Assembly (NCBI RefSeq): GCF_958445495.1
Contig: NZ_CAUCSQ010000028.1
Coordinates: 1-55,297 of the forward strand
Source of the DNA: an uncultured Bacteroides sp.
GTDB lineage: Bacteria; Bacteroidota; Bacteroidia; Bacteroidales; Bacteroidaceae
Direction: 5' to 3'
DNA: 55,297 nt
Shown here: piece by piece, positions 25,517-34,868 of the stretch
Numbering within the stretch: the stretch's first letter is position 1
How the letters are laid out: every line of letters begins with the position of its first letter
Program-made: the position numbers and the translations under genes
Notes under the pieces: model-generated
What the model saw: only the letters and a program-made list of their open reading frames with translations
What the model was told of the DNA's origin: nothing
Databases searched by the model: none

Positions 25517-28354
25517 ATGAAACATTTATTACGTGGATTATTCATTGCAACGCTCCTTTTGTGTTGCAATTTCCAGCTTGTACTTGCACAACCCATGCAA
25601 GCGCTGCCCGTGGACAAGAATGTCCGTATCGGCAAACTCGACAACGGGCTTACCTACTACATCCGGCACAATGCACTTCCGGAAAAACGTGTCGAATTCT
25701 ACATCGCACAAAAGGTAGGTTCAATCCTCGAAGAGCCACAACAACGCGGCCTTGCGCATTTTCTGGAACACATGGCCTTCAATGGGACCAAGCATTTCCC
25801 CGGTGATGAAACCGGACTCGGCATTGTTCCTTGGTGCGAGACAAAAGGCATAAAGTTCGGGACCAACCTGAATGCTTACACCAGTGTAGACCAGACCGTC
25901 TACAACATCAGCAACGTACCGACGGAAAACCAGAACGTAGTAGATTCCTGCCTGCTGATTCTGCACGACTGGTCAAACGCCATCAACCTTGCCGATAAAG
26001 AAATCGATAAAGAACGCGGTGTGATTCGCGAAGAATGGAGAAGCCGCAACAGCGGCATGCTGCGTATCATGACAGACGCACAGCCTACCATGTATCCGAA
26101 TTCCAAATACTCAGACTGCATGCCCATCGGCAGCATCGACGTCATCAACAACTTCCCCTATCAGGACATCCGTGACTACTACGTAAAATGGTATCGTCCC
26201 GACCTGCAAGGGATTATTATCGTAGGTGACATCAACGCCGAAGAGATGGAAGCCAAACTGAAAAAAGTATTTGCAGACGTAAAAGCACCGGTAAATCCCG
26301 CCGAACGCATCTACTACCCCGTAGCAGACAATAAAGAACCGCTGGTTTATATCGGAACCGACAAAGAAGTGGAAAATCCGTCCGTCAGCATCTTCTTCAA
26401 ACAAGACGCCACACCGGACTCCCTGAAAAACACCATCGCCTACTACGCTACACAATATATGCTCAACATGGCGATAAACATGCTGAACAACCGCCTGAAC
26501 GAAATTCGCCAGACCGCCAATCCTCCTTTCACCAACGCCGGCTGCGGATACGGCAATTACTTCCTGGCTAAGACTAAAGAAGCGTTCACCCTCAGTGCAG
26601 ACAGTAAAATCAACGGCATAGACCTGGCAATGAAAACCGTTCTGGAAGAAGCGGAACGCGCACGCCGTTTCGGATTTACCGAAACCGAATACGAACGCGC
26701 ACGCGCCAACTACATCCAAAGCGTAGAGTCTGCCTACAACGAACGCGAAAAGACCAAAAGCGCCAGCTATGTCAGAGAATACATCGGCAACTTCCTCGAC
26801 AAAGAACCGATTCCCGGCATCGAATTCGAATACATGCTCGTGAACCGGATGGCTCCGAACATCCCCGTACAGGCCATCAACGACCTGATGAAACAACTAG
26901 TCACCGAAAACAACCAAGTAGTGCTGATTTCCGGTCCTGAAAAAGAAGGAGCCGAATATCCGGCCAAAGAAAAAGTTACAGCCCTGCTGAAACAGATGAA
27001 TTCATTCGACTTGAAGCCATACGAAGACAAAGTATCTGACGAGCCCCTCCTTTCCGAAGAGCCGAAAGGCGGAAAAATCATCTCCGAAAAAGCCGGTGAT
27101 ATCTATGGCAGTACAAAACTGGTACTTTCCAACGGCGTGACGGTATATGTAAAACCGACAGACTTCAAAGCAGACCAAATCCTGATGAAAGGCGTAAGCC
27201 CCGGCGGCACCAGCGTATTCCCGAACAATGAAATCATCAATATTTCCCAACTAAACGGAGTAGCCCCGGTAGGCGGAATCGGTAATTTCAGTAAAATAGA
27301 ACTGGGCAAGGCACTTGCCGGAAAACGAGCTTCCGTAAGAGCCGGCATCGGTAACACGACAGAAGCAATCTCCGGTAGCTGTTCTCCGAAAGACTTCGAA
27401 ACGATGATGCAGTTGACTTACCTCACCTTCACCTCGCCGCGTAAAGACAATGAAGCATTCGAATCCTATAAGAACCGCCTGAAAGCAGAACTTCAAAATG
27501 CGGACGCCAACCCGATGACGGCATTCAGCGATACGGTGACGCGAGCCCTATACGGCAATCACCCGCGCGCCATCAAGCTGAAAGAAAACATGGTAGACCG
27601 GATTGACTACGACCGCATCCTCGAAATGTATAAAGACCGTTATAAAGATGCGAGCGACTTCACCTTCTACCTGGTAGGAAACGTTAATCTGGAACAGATG
27701 AAACCCCTGATTGCAAAATACCTGGGCAGCCTGCCCTCCATCAACCGCAAGGAAACGTTCAAAGACAATCAGATGTACATCCGCAAAGGACAATACAAAA
27801 ACGAATTCGCAAAGGCCCAGGAAACCCCGACAGCCACAATCATGTTCCTTTACAGCGGCAGTTGCAAATACGACCTGCGCAACAGCATCCTGCTCAGCTT
27901 CCTGGACCAAGCGCTAGACCTCGTCTATACGGCAGAAATCCGTGAAAAGGAAGGCGGCACGTATGGAGTAAGCTGCAACGGAAACCTGAGTAAATACCCG
28001 AAAGAAGAGCTCATCCTTCAAATCATATTCCAGACAGACCCCGCAAAGAAAGACAAACTGTCTGCCATCGTCGTGGAACAACTGGAAAAAATGGCGAAAG
28101 AAGGCCCGTCTGCAGAACACATGCAGAAAATCAAAGAATATATGTTGAAGAAATACAAAGACGCCCAGAAAGAAAACAGTTACTGGCTGAACAATCTGGA
28201 CGAATATTTCTATACCGGCATCGACAACACCCGAGACTATGAAAAGACAGTCAACAGCATCACCGCTAAAGAAGTGCAAGACTTCCTCGGCAAACTGATG
28301 CGGCAAGACAACAAGATTCAAGTCATTATGACCGTGCCGGAAGAAAACAAATAA
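25517..28354 (+). CDS. M16-family zinc metallopeptidase
   Basis: A 945-residue secreted protease of the pitrilysin family with a signal peptide (residues 1-24, ending Val-Leu-Ala-Gln). The inverted zinc motif HxxEH is His81-Phe-Leu-Glu84-His85, and a downstream glutamate in EIDKERGVIREEW near residue 160 would complete the site. A second, inactive M16 half fills the C-terminus, as usual. It degrades peptides in the periplasm or at the outer membrane. Confidence 0.92.
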   Translation: MKHLLRGLFIATLLLCCNFQLVLAQPMQALPVDKNVRIGKLDNGLTYYIRHNALPEKRVEFYIAQKVGSILEEPQQRGLAHFLEHMAFNGTKHFPGDETGLGIVPWCETKGIKFGTNLNAYTSVDQTVYNISNVPTENQNVVDSCLLILHDWSNAINLADKEIDKERGVIREEWRSRNSGMLRIMTDAQPTMYPNSKYSDCMPIGSIDVINNFPYQDIRDYYVKWYRPDLQGIIIVGDINAEEMEAKLKKVFADVKAPVNPAERIYYPVADNKEPLVYIGTDKEVENPSVSIFFKQDATPDSLKNTIAYYATQYMLNMAINMLNNRLNEIRQTANPPFTNAGCGYGNYFLAKTKEAFTLSADSKINGIDLAMKTVLEEAERARRFGFTETEYERARANYIQSVESAYNEREKTKSASYVREYIGNFLDKEPIPGIEFEYMLVNRMAPNIPVQAINDLMKQLVTENNQVVLISGPEKEGAEYPAKEKVTALLKQMNSFDLKPYEDKVSDEPLLSEEPKGGKIISEKAGDIYGSTKLVLSNGVTVYVKPTDFKADQILMKGVSPGGTSVFPNNEIINISQLNGVAPVGGIGNFSKIELGKALAGKRASVRAGIGNTTEAISGSCSPKDFETMMQLTYLTFTSPRKDNEAFESYKNRLKAELQNADANPMTAFSDTVTRALYGNHPRAIKLKENMVDRIDYDRILEMYKDRYKDASDFTFYLVGNVNLEQMKPLIAKYLGSLPSINRKETFKDNQMYIRKGQYKNEFAKAQETPTATIMFLYSGSCKYDLRNSILLSFLDQALDLVYTAEIREKEGGTYGVSCNGNLSKYPKEELILQIIFQTDPAKKDKLSAIVVEQLEKMAKEGPSAEHMQKIKEYMLKKYKDAQKENSYWLNNLDEYFYTGIDNTRDYEKTVNSITAKEVQDFLGKLMRQDNKIQVIMTVPEENK

Positions 28355-28370
28355 AAATTCTTTTGCATAG

Positions 28371-29864
28371 ATGATGATATTCAACGAATTGCGCAAACAC
28401 GGAAAGCTTGCCGCCAGACGGCATCCGATGTACGAGAAGAATAAAATCGCCAAAATACTCAGTTATGTCATGGGCGCGTTCTGGGCCGGCTACCTGATAT
28501 TCTTCGGAACAACGTTTGCATTCGGTTTTTCAGATATGGTTCCCAATCGGGAACCATATCATGTAATGAATGCAGTCGTTCTGATTTTCATTCTCGCATT
28601 GGATTTCCTGTTGCGCGTTCCATTCCAGAAAACACCGACACAGGAGGTAAAACCCTACCTTCTGTTGCCGGTCAAACGAAACCGTGTCATCGATTTCCTG
28701 CTCATCCGTTCCGGGCTAAGCGCATTCAACCTCTTCTGGCTATTTCTTTTCGTACCTTTTTCCATTATCTCCATTACCCGTTTCTTCGGAGTTACCGGCG
28801 TCATCACCTACCTCATAGGCATCTGGCTGCTGATTATCGCCAACAACTACTGGTACCTGCTTTGCCGTACGCTTATCAACGAACGCATCTGGTGGATTCT
28901 GCTGCCCATCGTTTTCTACGGCGGAACCTGCTGTCTACTCTTCATTCCCGAAGATAGCCCCCTCTTCTACTTCTTTATGAACCTGGGAGACGGATATATC
29001 GAAGGAAACATCCTCTATTTCCTCTGCACTGCAGCCGTAATCGTCATCCTATGGCTGATTAACCGCAGAATCATGTCCGGACTTATTTATGCGGAACTGG
29101 CAAAAGTAGACGACACACGAATCAAACACGTATCGGAATACAAATTCTTCGAACGCTACGGAGAAGTCGGAGAATACATGAGACTGGAACTGAAAATGCT
29201 TTTACGCAACCGGCGTTGCAAAGGAGCGCTACGCAGCATCGCCATTATCGTCGTAGCCTTCTCCTGCGCACTCAGCTTCTCGGACATCTACGACGGGCAG
29301 ACAATGTCCACATTCATTTGTGTGTACAACTTTACCGCATTCGGGCTAATCATCCTTTCCCAGATTATGTCATTCGAAGGCAACTACATCGACGGCCTGA
29401 TGTCCCGCAAAGAATCCATCATGAGCCTGCTGAAAGCCAAATACTATATATACAGCATCGGCGAAATCATCCCCTTCATATTAATGGTTCCCGCCATCAT
29501 AACAGGCAAGCTGCCCTTGCTGGGAGCCTTTGCCTGGTTCTTCTATACCATCGGTTTCATCTATTTCTGTTTCTTCCAACTGGCAGTATATAATAAACAG
29601 ACCGTCCCCCTGAATAAAAAAGTAGGCAGCCGCCAGACCAACAGCGGCATCCAGATATTGGTAAACTTCTGTGCTTTCGGCATCCCCTTGCTTCTGCACA
29701 CCCTGTTATACACATTGGCAGGAGAGACATGCTCTTATATAATCCTGCTGGCAATCGGGCTCGGATTCACGCTGGCATCTCCCCTGTGGATTAAAAATGT
29801 ATATCGCCGTTTCATGGAACGACGGTACGAAAACATGGAAGGCTTCAGAGACAGCCGGGAATAA
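28371..29864 (+). CDS. DUF5687-family ABC transporter permease
   Basis: A 497-residue inner-membrane protein with roughly 10-12 hydrophobic segments. It resembles the DUF5687 family of Bacteroidetes. The ABC ATPase gene begins 49 bases after its stop, so the two probably form an exporter; the substrate is unknown. It starts 16 bases after the M16 protease, and two ATG codons in tandem leave the start ambiguous by one residue. Confidence 0.8.
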   Translation: MMIFNELRKHGKLAARRHPMYEKNKIAKILSYVMGAFWAGYLIFFGTTFAFGFSDMVPNREPYHVMNAVVLIFILALDFLLRVPFQKTPTQEVKPYLLLPVKRNRVIDFLLIRSGLSAFNLFWLFLFVPFSIISITRFFGVTGVITYLIGIWLLIIANNYWYLLCRTLINERIWWILLPIVFYGGTCCLLFIPEDSPLFYFFMNLGDGYIEGNILYFLCTAAVIVILWLINRRIMSGLIYAELAKVDDTRIKHVSEYKFFERYGEVGEYMRLELKMLLRNRRCKGALRSIAIIVVAFSCALSFSDIYDGQTMSTFICVYNFTAFGLIILSQIMSFEGNYIDGLMSRKESIMSLLKAKYYIYSIGEIIPFILMVPAIITGKLPLLGAFAWFFYTIGFIYFCFFQLAVYNKQTVPLNKKVGSRQTNSGIQILVNFCAFGIPLLLHTLLYTLAGETCSYIILLAIGLGFTLASPLWIKNVYRRFMERRYENMEGFRDSRE

Positions 29865-29913
29865 ATGACGGACGATAAAAACAGAGCGACTTATAAGAAA
29901 AAAGAGGAAAAAT

Positions 29914-30618
29914 ATGATAATCATTGATAAACTAAAGAAGAAATTCGGCGAAAAGACTGCCGTAGACATAGAACATTACGAAATCCACCGGGGCGACATG
30001 CTCGGACTGGTCGGAAACAACGGCGCCGGAAAAACGACCCTTTTCCGGCTGATACTCGACCTGCTGAAAGCAGACGAAGGAAAAGTCACGGTAAACGACA
30101 TCGACGTAAGCCAAAGCGAAAACTGGAAAAGCTTCACGGGAGCCTTTATCGACGACGGTTTCCTTATCGACTATCTGACTCCGGAAGAATACTTCTACTT
30201 CATCGGAAAAATGTACGGGCTGAAAAAAGAAGAAGTGGACGAACGGCTCATCCCTTTCGAACGTTTTATGAACGGAGAAGTGACCGGACTGAAAAAATTA
30301 ATCCGCAACTACTCCGCCGGGAACAAGCAAAAAATAGGCATCATCTCCGCCATGCTCCACTACCCGCAACTACTGATACTGGACGAACCCTTCAACTTTC
30401 TCGACCCCAGTTCCCAGTCCATCATCAAACACCTGCTAAAAAAATATAACGAAGAGCATCAGGCAACAGTCATTATCTCCAGCCACAACCTGAACCACAC
30501 CGTAGACGTATGTCCCCGCATCGCTTTATTGGAATACGGCGCCATCATCCGGGACATCAACAACGAAAACAACTCTGCAGAAAAAGAACTGGAAGCCTAT
30601 TTCAATATCGAAGAATAA
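29914..30618 (+). CDS. ABC transporter ATP-binding protein
   Basis: A 234-residue ATPase with canonical Walker A GNNGAGKTT near residue 34, signature YSAGNKQK near 133, Walker B LLILDEP near 152 and switch His in SSHN near 189. The signature departs from the usual LSGGQ, as in the CcmA/NatA-like exporter branch. It pairs with the DUF5687 permease upstream. Confidence 0.88.
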   Translation: MIIIDKLKKKFGEKTAVDIEHYEIHRGDMLGLVGNNGAGKTTLFRLILDLLKADEGKVTVNDIDVSQSENWKSFTGAFIDDGFLIDYLTPEEYFYFIGKMYGLKKEEVDERLIPFERFMNGEVTGLKKLIRNYSAGNKQKIGIISAMLHYPQLLILDEPFNFLDPSSQSIIKHLLKKYNEEHQATVIISSHNLNHTVDVCPRIALLEYGAIIRDINNENNSAEKELEAYFNIEE

Positions 30619-30675
30619 AGAAAAGCATGCCACCAATGTGGCAACGATTTCAAGAATCAACATAAAAGACGGACG

Positions 30676-31188
30676 ATGAAAGCAAGAAGCAAATTCATTT
30701 TCATTCTGGCAGGACTGACCGTTATTTTAAGTTCCTGTCGCACATCTGCCCCCCGGCTAGACTACCAGGCATTGGCGAGGGCTTCCATTCTATTGGGAAC
30801 AGACATCAGCCTGGAAGACAATCACAAACTTTACCTGGAATCTGCCGGGTGGATAGGCGTCCCTTACCGTGCCGGAGGCAACTCGAAAAAAGGCACGGAC
30901 TGTTCGGGCTTCGTCAATCAGGTGTACCGGAAAGTATATCGCAAGCAAGTGCCGAGAAATACGGAAGATTTGAAGAAAGAAAGCAGCAAGGTAAGCAAAC
31001 GCTCCCTTCGGGAAGGCGATTTGGTATTTTTCAGCAGCAGCCGTTCAAAGAGAAAAGTAGCCCATGTGGGCATTTACCTAAAAAACGGGAAATTCGTACA
31101 CGCAAGCAGCAGCAAAGGGGTGATTGTCAGCAACCTGAGCGAAAGTTACTACACCCGGCACTGGATAAGCGGAGGAAGAATACGTTAA
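30676..31188 (+). CDS. NlpC/P60-family lipoprotein peptidase
   Basis: A 170-residue lipoprotein with acylated Cys21 (lipobox LSSC). The NlpC/P60 domain begins near residue 55; the catalytic Cys76 sits in GTDCSGFV, the His in VAHVGIYL near 130 and a third polar residue near FVHAS. It cuts peptide stems of murein, typically gamma-D-Glu to diamino acid bonds. It follows the ABC exporter pair and precedes a TraB/GumN gene. Confidence 0.9.
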   Translation: MKARSKFIFILAGLTVILSSCRTSAPRLDYQALARASILLGTDISLEDNHKLYLESAGWIGVPYRAGGNSKKGTDCSGFVNQVYRKVYRKQVPRNTEDLKKESSKVSKRSLREGDLVFFSSSRSKRKVAHVGIYLKNGKFVHASSSKGVIVSNLSESYYTRHWISGGRIR

Positions 31189-31215
31189 TCAATAACATAA
31201 AAACGACCTACAATT

Positions 31216-32100
31216 ATGAAATCATTTATCGGAGCAATCCTATTTATCTGCGTAGCCTTCAGTGCAAACGCACAACTGCTATGGAAAGTATCGGGCAATG
31301 GCTTGCAGCAACCGTCCTACATCATGGGAACACACCACCTCGCGCCATTCAGCATCATGGACAGCATTGCCGGATTAAAAAAGGCGATGAATGACACCCG
31401 GCAAGTTTACGGAGAACTGAAAATGTCGGAAATGAGTTCTCCCGCCACCATACAGAAAATGCAGAAAATGATGATGATAGAGAGCGACACCACCCTGGCC
31501 TCACTCCTGACACCGGAAGACTTTGCCACAGCCAACAAATTCTGCAAAGAAAACCTGATGACAGATTTAAGCCAGATGCCCAAACTCAAACCGGCTTTCC
31601 TGCTGAACAATGCGGTAGTGGCAGTCTACGTAAAAGAGCTAGGAAAATTCAATCCGCAAGAGCAACTGGACGCCTTCTTTCAAAGCCAAGCCATCCGGAA
31701 CGGCAAGAAAGCAGAAGGGCTGGAAACACCGGATTTCCAGTTCTCCTTACTTTTCAACAGCTATTCCCTGCAACGCCAGGCACAACTGCTAATGTGCACC
31801 CTCAACAATCTGGAAGCAGAGGTGAAAACCCTTAAAAAACTCACAGACGCCTATATGAAACAAGATTTAAGCACCATGCTCCGAATCAGCGAAGAACGTA
31901 AAGGCAACCAATGCGACCCGCTTCCCGGAGAAGAAGACGCCCTGATTTACAACCGCAACAAGGCATGGGCCAGCCAATTGCCGTCCATCATGCAGAACGC
32001 CCCCACCTTCGTAGCAGTCGGTGCCCTGCATCTCCCCGGCGAAAAAGGATTGCTAAACTTATTAAAAAAACAAGGCTATACCGTAGAGCCCGTGAAATAA
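31216..32100 (+). CDS. TraB/GumN-family protein
   Basis: A 294-residue secreted protein with a signal peptide (residues 1-20, ending Ala-Asn-Ala-Gln). It has the family's N-terminal IMGTHHLAP motif near residue 37 and the C-terminal AVGALHLPGEKGLL near 272, both carrying conserved Gly and His. The family is related to the erythromycin esterase/Tiki fold and some members are metalloproteases; activity here is not known. Twenty-seven bases after the NlpC gene. Confidence 0.85.
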   Translation: MKSFIGAILFICVAFSANAQLLWKVSGNGLQQPSYIMGTHHLAPFSIMDSIAGLKKAMNDTRQVYGELKMSEMSSPATIQKMQKMMMIESDTTLASLLTPEDFATANKFCKENLMTDLSQMPKLKPAFLLNNAVVAVYVKELGKFNPQEQLDAFFQSQAIRNGKKAEGLETPDFQFSLLFNSYSLQRQAQLLMCTLNNLEAEVKTLKKLTDAYMKQDLSTMLRISEERKGNQCDPLPGEEDALIYNRNKAWASQLPSIMQNAPTFVAVGALHLPGEKGLLNLLKKQGYTVEPVK

Positions 32101-32114
32101 CAGAAGAATTTTAG

Positions 32115-32122
32115 TACTTTTG
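32115..32122 (+). promoter_or_regulatory. Promoter -7 box of the HAD gene
   Basis: TACTTTTG matches TAnnTTTG, 17 bases before the start codon. Confidence 0.5.
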
Positions 32123-32139
32123 CTGAAAAGTTCTCCCCA

Positions 32140-32775
32140 ATGAATTACAAAACCTATCTATTCGATTTCGACTACACGCTAGCCGATTCGTCACGCGGCA
32201 TCGTCAAGTGTTTCAGAACAGTGCTCACCCGCCACCGGTATTCAACCGTCACCGATGAAGCCATCAAACGCACTATTGGCAAAACCCTGGAAGAATCTTT
32301 CAGCATTCTGACCGGAGTTACCGACCCGGCACAGCTTGAAGCCTTCCGACAGGAATACAGAAAAGAAGCCGATGTCCACATGAATGTAAACACACGCCTC
32401 TTCCCCGACGCGCTATCTACCCTGAAAGAGTTGAAACAACGGGGCGCCCGCATTGGAATCATCTCTACCAAATACCGCTTTCGGATATTGAGCTTCCTCG
32501 AAGAACATCTACCCGAAGACTTCCTTGATATTGTGGTAGGCGGCGAAGACGTAAAAACAGCGAAACCCTCACCGGAAGGAGTAAAGTTCGCTTTGGAACA
32601 TTTGGGAAGTACGCCGCAAGAGACATTGTATATCGGAGACAGTACCGTAGATGCGGAAACTGCCCGGAATGCAGGAGTGGACTTTGCAGGAGTGCTCAAC
32701 GGAATGACTACCGCAGAAGAACTCCAAGCCTATCCGCACCAGAGAATTATGAAAAATCTTGGGGAGTTGCTTTAG
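32140..32775 (+). CDS. HAD-family phosphatase, PpaX/Gph-like
   Basis: A 211-residue hydrolase. HAD motif I is Asp9-Phe-Asp11-Tyr-Thr, motif II Ser in GIISTK near 106, motif III Lys in KTAKPSPEG near 144 and motif IV GDSTVDAETA near 165. It has a helical cap. Such enzymes hydrolyse phosphoglycolate, pyrophosphate or small phosphate esters. The stop codon lies at the junction with an IS982 fragment, so the last few residues may derive from the insertion, but the catalytic core is whole. Confidence 0.88.
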   Translation: MNYKTYLFDFDYTLADSSRGIVKCFRTVLTRHRYSTVTDEAIKRTIGKTLEESFSILTGVTDPAQLEAFRQEYRKEADVHMNVNTRLFPDALSTLKELKQRGARIGIISTKYRFRILSFLEEHLPEDFLDIVVGGEDVKTAKPSPEGVKFALEHLGSTPQETLYIGDSTVDAETARNAGVDFAGVLNGMTTAEELQAYPHQRIMKNLGELL

Positions 32776-32776
32776 T

Positions 32777-33121
32777 TTGGAGAATATTAAGGGAAAACTC
32801 TGTGCCGACAAGGGATATATCGGACAGGCTTTGTTTGAAAATCTCTTTCTTGACGAAATACAGCTTGTCACTAAAGTTAAAAACAAGATGAGAAACTCGC
32901 TGATGAGTATAGCGGACAAGATTCTGCTCAGAAAAAGATGCTTGATTGAGACGGTCAATGACGAACTGAAGAACATTGCGCAGATAGAGCACTCCAGACA
33001 CCGTTCCTTCAGTAACTTTATAGCCTATTCTTTATCAGCTATCGCTGCATACTGTTTTTTTGAGAAGAAGCCCGTCATTGATGGCAATTTTATCAATGAC
33101 GGGCAACTTACGATTTTTTGA
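32777..33121 (+). pseudogene. IS982-family transposase 3' fragment
   Basis: About 115 residues matching only the C-terminal third of IS982 transposases: KLCADKGYIGQALFE, then a KMRNSLM stretch, then IETVNDELKNIAQIEHSRHRS and a FIAYSLSAIAAYCFFEKKP tail. The N-terminal two thirds and the left end of the element are missing. A short hairpin with arms CCCGTCATTGAT and ATCAATGACGGG follows the coding end at 33070-33103. The fragment abuts the HAD gene. Confidence 0.85.
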
Positions 33122-33163
33122 TTTATATCGAACTCACGTTAAATAAATGAAACACTTGATGGA

Positions 33164-33388
33164 ATGAATACCTACAAAAAAGTGAAAGCCAAAGTCAGAC
33201 GTTTAAGGAAAGTATGGCCCGAACAATTCAAGAAAGACGAATCCCAGGGAAAGATACTTGACGGACGTGGCAGCTTTGGAAATCTCAAGAACAACAAACA
33301 TTTCAAAAGGTTCTATCTTCGTGACCTGAAGAAGGTTGACATTGAGTTCAAGTTACTAGCCACCGCACATAATTCTGTAAAAACACTT
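33164..33388 (+). pseudogene. Transposase 3' fragment, IS1182-like
   Basis: About 70 residues. The part FGNLKNNKHFKRFYLRDL followed by KVDIEFKLLATAHN is the C-terminal signature of IS1182-type DDE transposases. The preceding residues look like the same protein read through a small frameshift near GKILDGRGS. No full element is present. It runs straight into a different, unrelated fragment. Confidence 0.65.
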
Positions 33389-33407
33389 CTGGTAACAGGA
33401 CAAGGAT

Positions 33408-33773
33408 TTGGACAAGTCGCTGTGGCGTATGATGGACAACAAGTCGGTTTACAACAACGACATCAGCGACAAGCCCACCACTATTGCCACACAGACCTAC
33501 AATTACACCAAGTACCAAAACAAACAGACCATGCCGGAGATTATCCGTGCTACCACGAGCAAGGAACGGGAAGACAACATTGCCCATCGCAAACTGACGA
33601 ACGATGCGCAGGTAAAGTTTGCTACCTCGTTCCGTCAAACCTTCGGCAGTTTGTCCGAAACGGTGGAGAATATCCTCCGTACGGCAGCCGAAGATACGGA
33701 ATCTGAAAGAAGAACCGGCGCAGGCTTTGACAGACGTGGTACATAACTTTGATGCGTCATGGAACGGGTAATC
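33408..33773 (+). pseudogene. Unrecognised gene remnant with a frameshift
   Basis: An open frame from about 33408 reads ISDKPTTIATQTYNYTKYQN and continues soluble and coding-like to AAEDTESE near 33700. The frame then drifts to nonsense. A neighbouring frame continues naturally as EEPAQALTDVVHNFDASWNG and stops near 33773. This looks like one gene split by an indel. I do not recognise the family; its position among transposase fragments suggests mobile-element cargo. Confidence 0.45.
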
Positions 33774-33795
33774 CAAAGTTTTGAAGAAACCAGTT

Positions 33796-34686
33796 TCATA
33801 ACAGCTCCAACATTTTTTTTTCTTTTTGCAATTCATCTATGCCGTTACCCGGAGAAAAAAGCATCATACTCCTTATGTGGTCCTCTTTATGGCAGGTGTA
33901 GTCATAAAGCTTCATCTGTTCCTCTGTAAGCTTCTCTTTGGAAATGACAGCGGTCTTCATTTTCGCAAATTCCTCCAGAGGGATTTCATCTCCCTGGCGT
34001 ATCAGGACTATTCTTCTCGCTATGGGATTCCTATTATAGTCATGTGTCAGGTAGATGCCTTTTACCATAGCGGGATATTCGATGATGGGCAGTTGCAGAT
34101 ATATCACCTTCAGTGCAAGCTGCAATTTTTTTTGTTCATTGAACAGCAAGTATCCTATCTGAAAGGGAGAGAACAATCCGACTCCCGTATAATAATCACC
34201 CGACATGTTTTGTGAGTAGACTTTAGGCATGATGTCACCATCAGTGATGGAGGCTATCATATAAGGTTCCACTTTCAGTCCGTCGGAAAAAGACGAAGAG
34301 CTGTACGCCAGATACAAGCCGGTATAAATACCCGCATTAGGCAGATATTTTGTCGCCTCCTTTTCTATGTCGTCCAAAAAAGGTCGTCCTCCGTTCTTAT
34401 TGTTTATAAACTTCGGTTCCATTGCATTGAGCTGGTCATACAGTTTGTCAAGGCATCCCATCAGTTTGCGTTTGGACACATTATTGACTTGCTGAAGCGC
34501 CTGTTCCAAAGCAGCCTCACTCTCATCTCCTCCGGATACAAGGTTCACGTACATGGGAAGTACGGAAGAATATAATGATGACAATACACTGGAAGAGATA
34601 AGGGTTTCTTCCGACATGTCTTTCAACCTGACACCCGATTCACGCAGTTTTTTCATTCGCTCGTAAAGAGCCAGTAATTTATCCAT
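33796..34686 (-). CDS. Probable HTH regulator divergent from the DUF5690 operon
   Basis: A 296-residue soluble protein. I start it at 34686 (Met-Asp-Lys-Leu-Leu); eight further in-frame codons upstream look non-native. The N-terminus (residues 10-45, RESGVRLKDMSEETLISSS then VLSSLYSSVL) resembles a helix-turn-helix. The remainder has no named domain that I recognise, and may be a ligand-sensing part. It is transcribed away from the DUF5690-dehydrogenase-ETF operon, and a palindrome lies upstream, so a role controlling that operon is likely but inferred. Confidence 0.55.
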   Translation of the reverse strand: MDKLLALYERMKKLRESGVRLKDMSEETLISSSVLSSLYSSVLPMYVNLVSGGDESEAALEQALQQVNNVSKRKLMGCLDKLYDQLNAMEPKFINNKNGGRPFLDDIEKEATKYLPNAGIYTGLYLAYSSSSFSDGLKVEPYMIASITDGDIMPKVYSQNMSGDYYTGVGLFSPFQIGYLLFNEQKKLQLALKVIYLQLPIIEYPAMVKGIYLTHDYNRNPIARRIVLIRQGDEIPLEEFAKMKTAVISKEKLTEEQMKLYDYTCHKEDHIRSMMLFSPGNGIDELQKEKKMLELL

Positions 34687-34713
34687 AATCATTATCGGAA
34701 ATTCGTGCAATTT

Positions 34714-34726
34714 TACACTTAGTGTA
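34714..34726. promoter_or_regulatory. Palindrome TACACTTAGTGTA, candidate operator
   Basis: A perfect 6+1+6 palindrome 28 bases upstream of the regulator start, in the divergent promoter region. Related ACAC/GTGT half-sites follow at 34722-34737. It could be the autoregulatory site of the flanking regulator. Confidence 0.4.
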
Positions 34727-34832
34727 TTACAAACACATTACATTTTCACAACATAAACATAACATCATAAGCCCCGTGAATTTGCGGTTTATAATACATA
34801 AAGAATTTATTTTTTCAGATTATGCTCCCGTC

Positions 34833-34840
34833 TAATTTTG
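34833..34840 (+). promoter_or_regulatory. Promoter -7 box of the DUF5690 operon
   Basis: TAATTTTG matches TAnnTTTG. The transcription start would fall near 34847, which rules out the in-frame GTG at 34845 and supports the ATG at 34869. Confidence 0.55.
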
Positions 34841-34868
34841 CATCGTGAAATACAGAAACAACTTTTAT

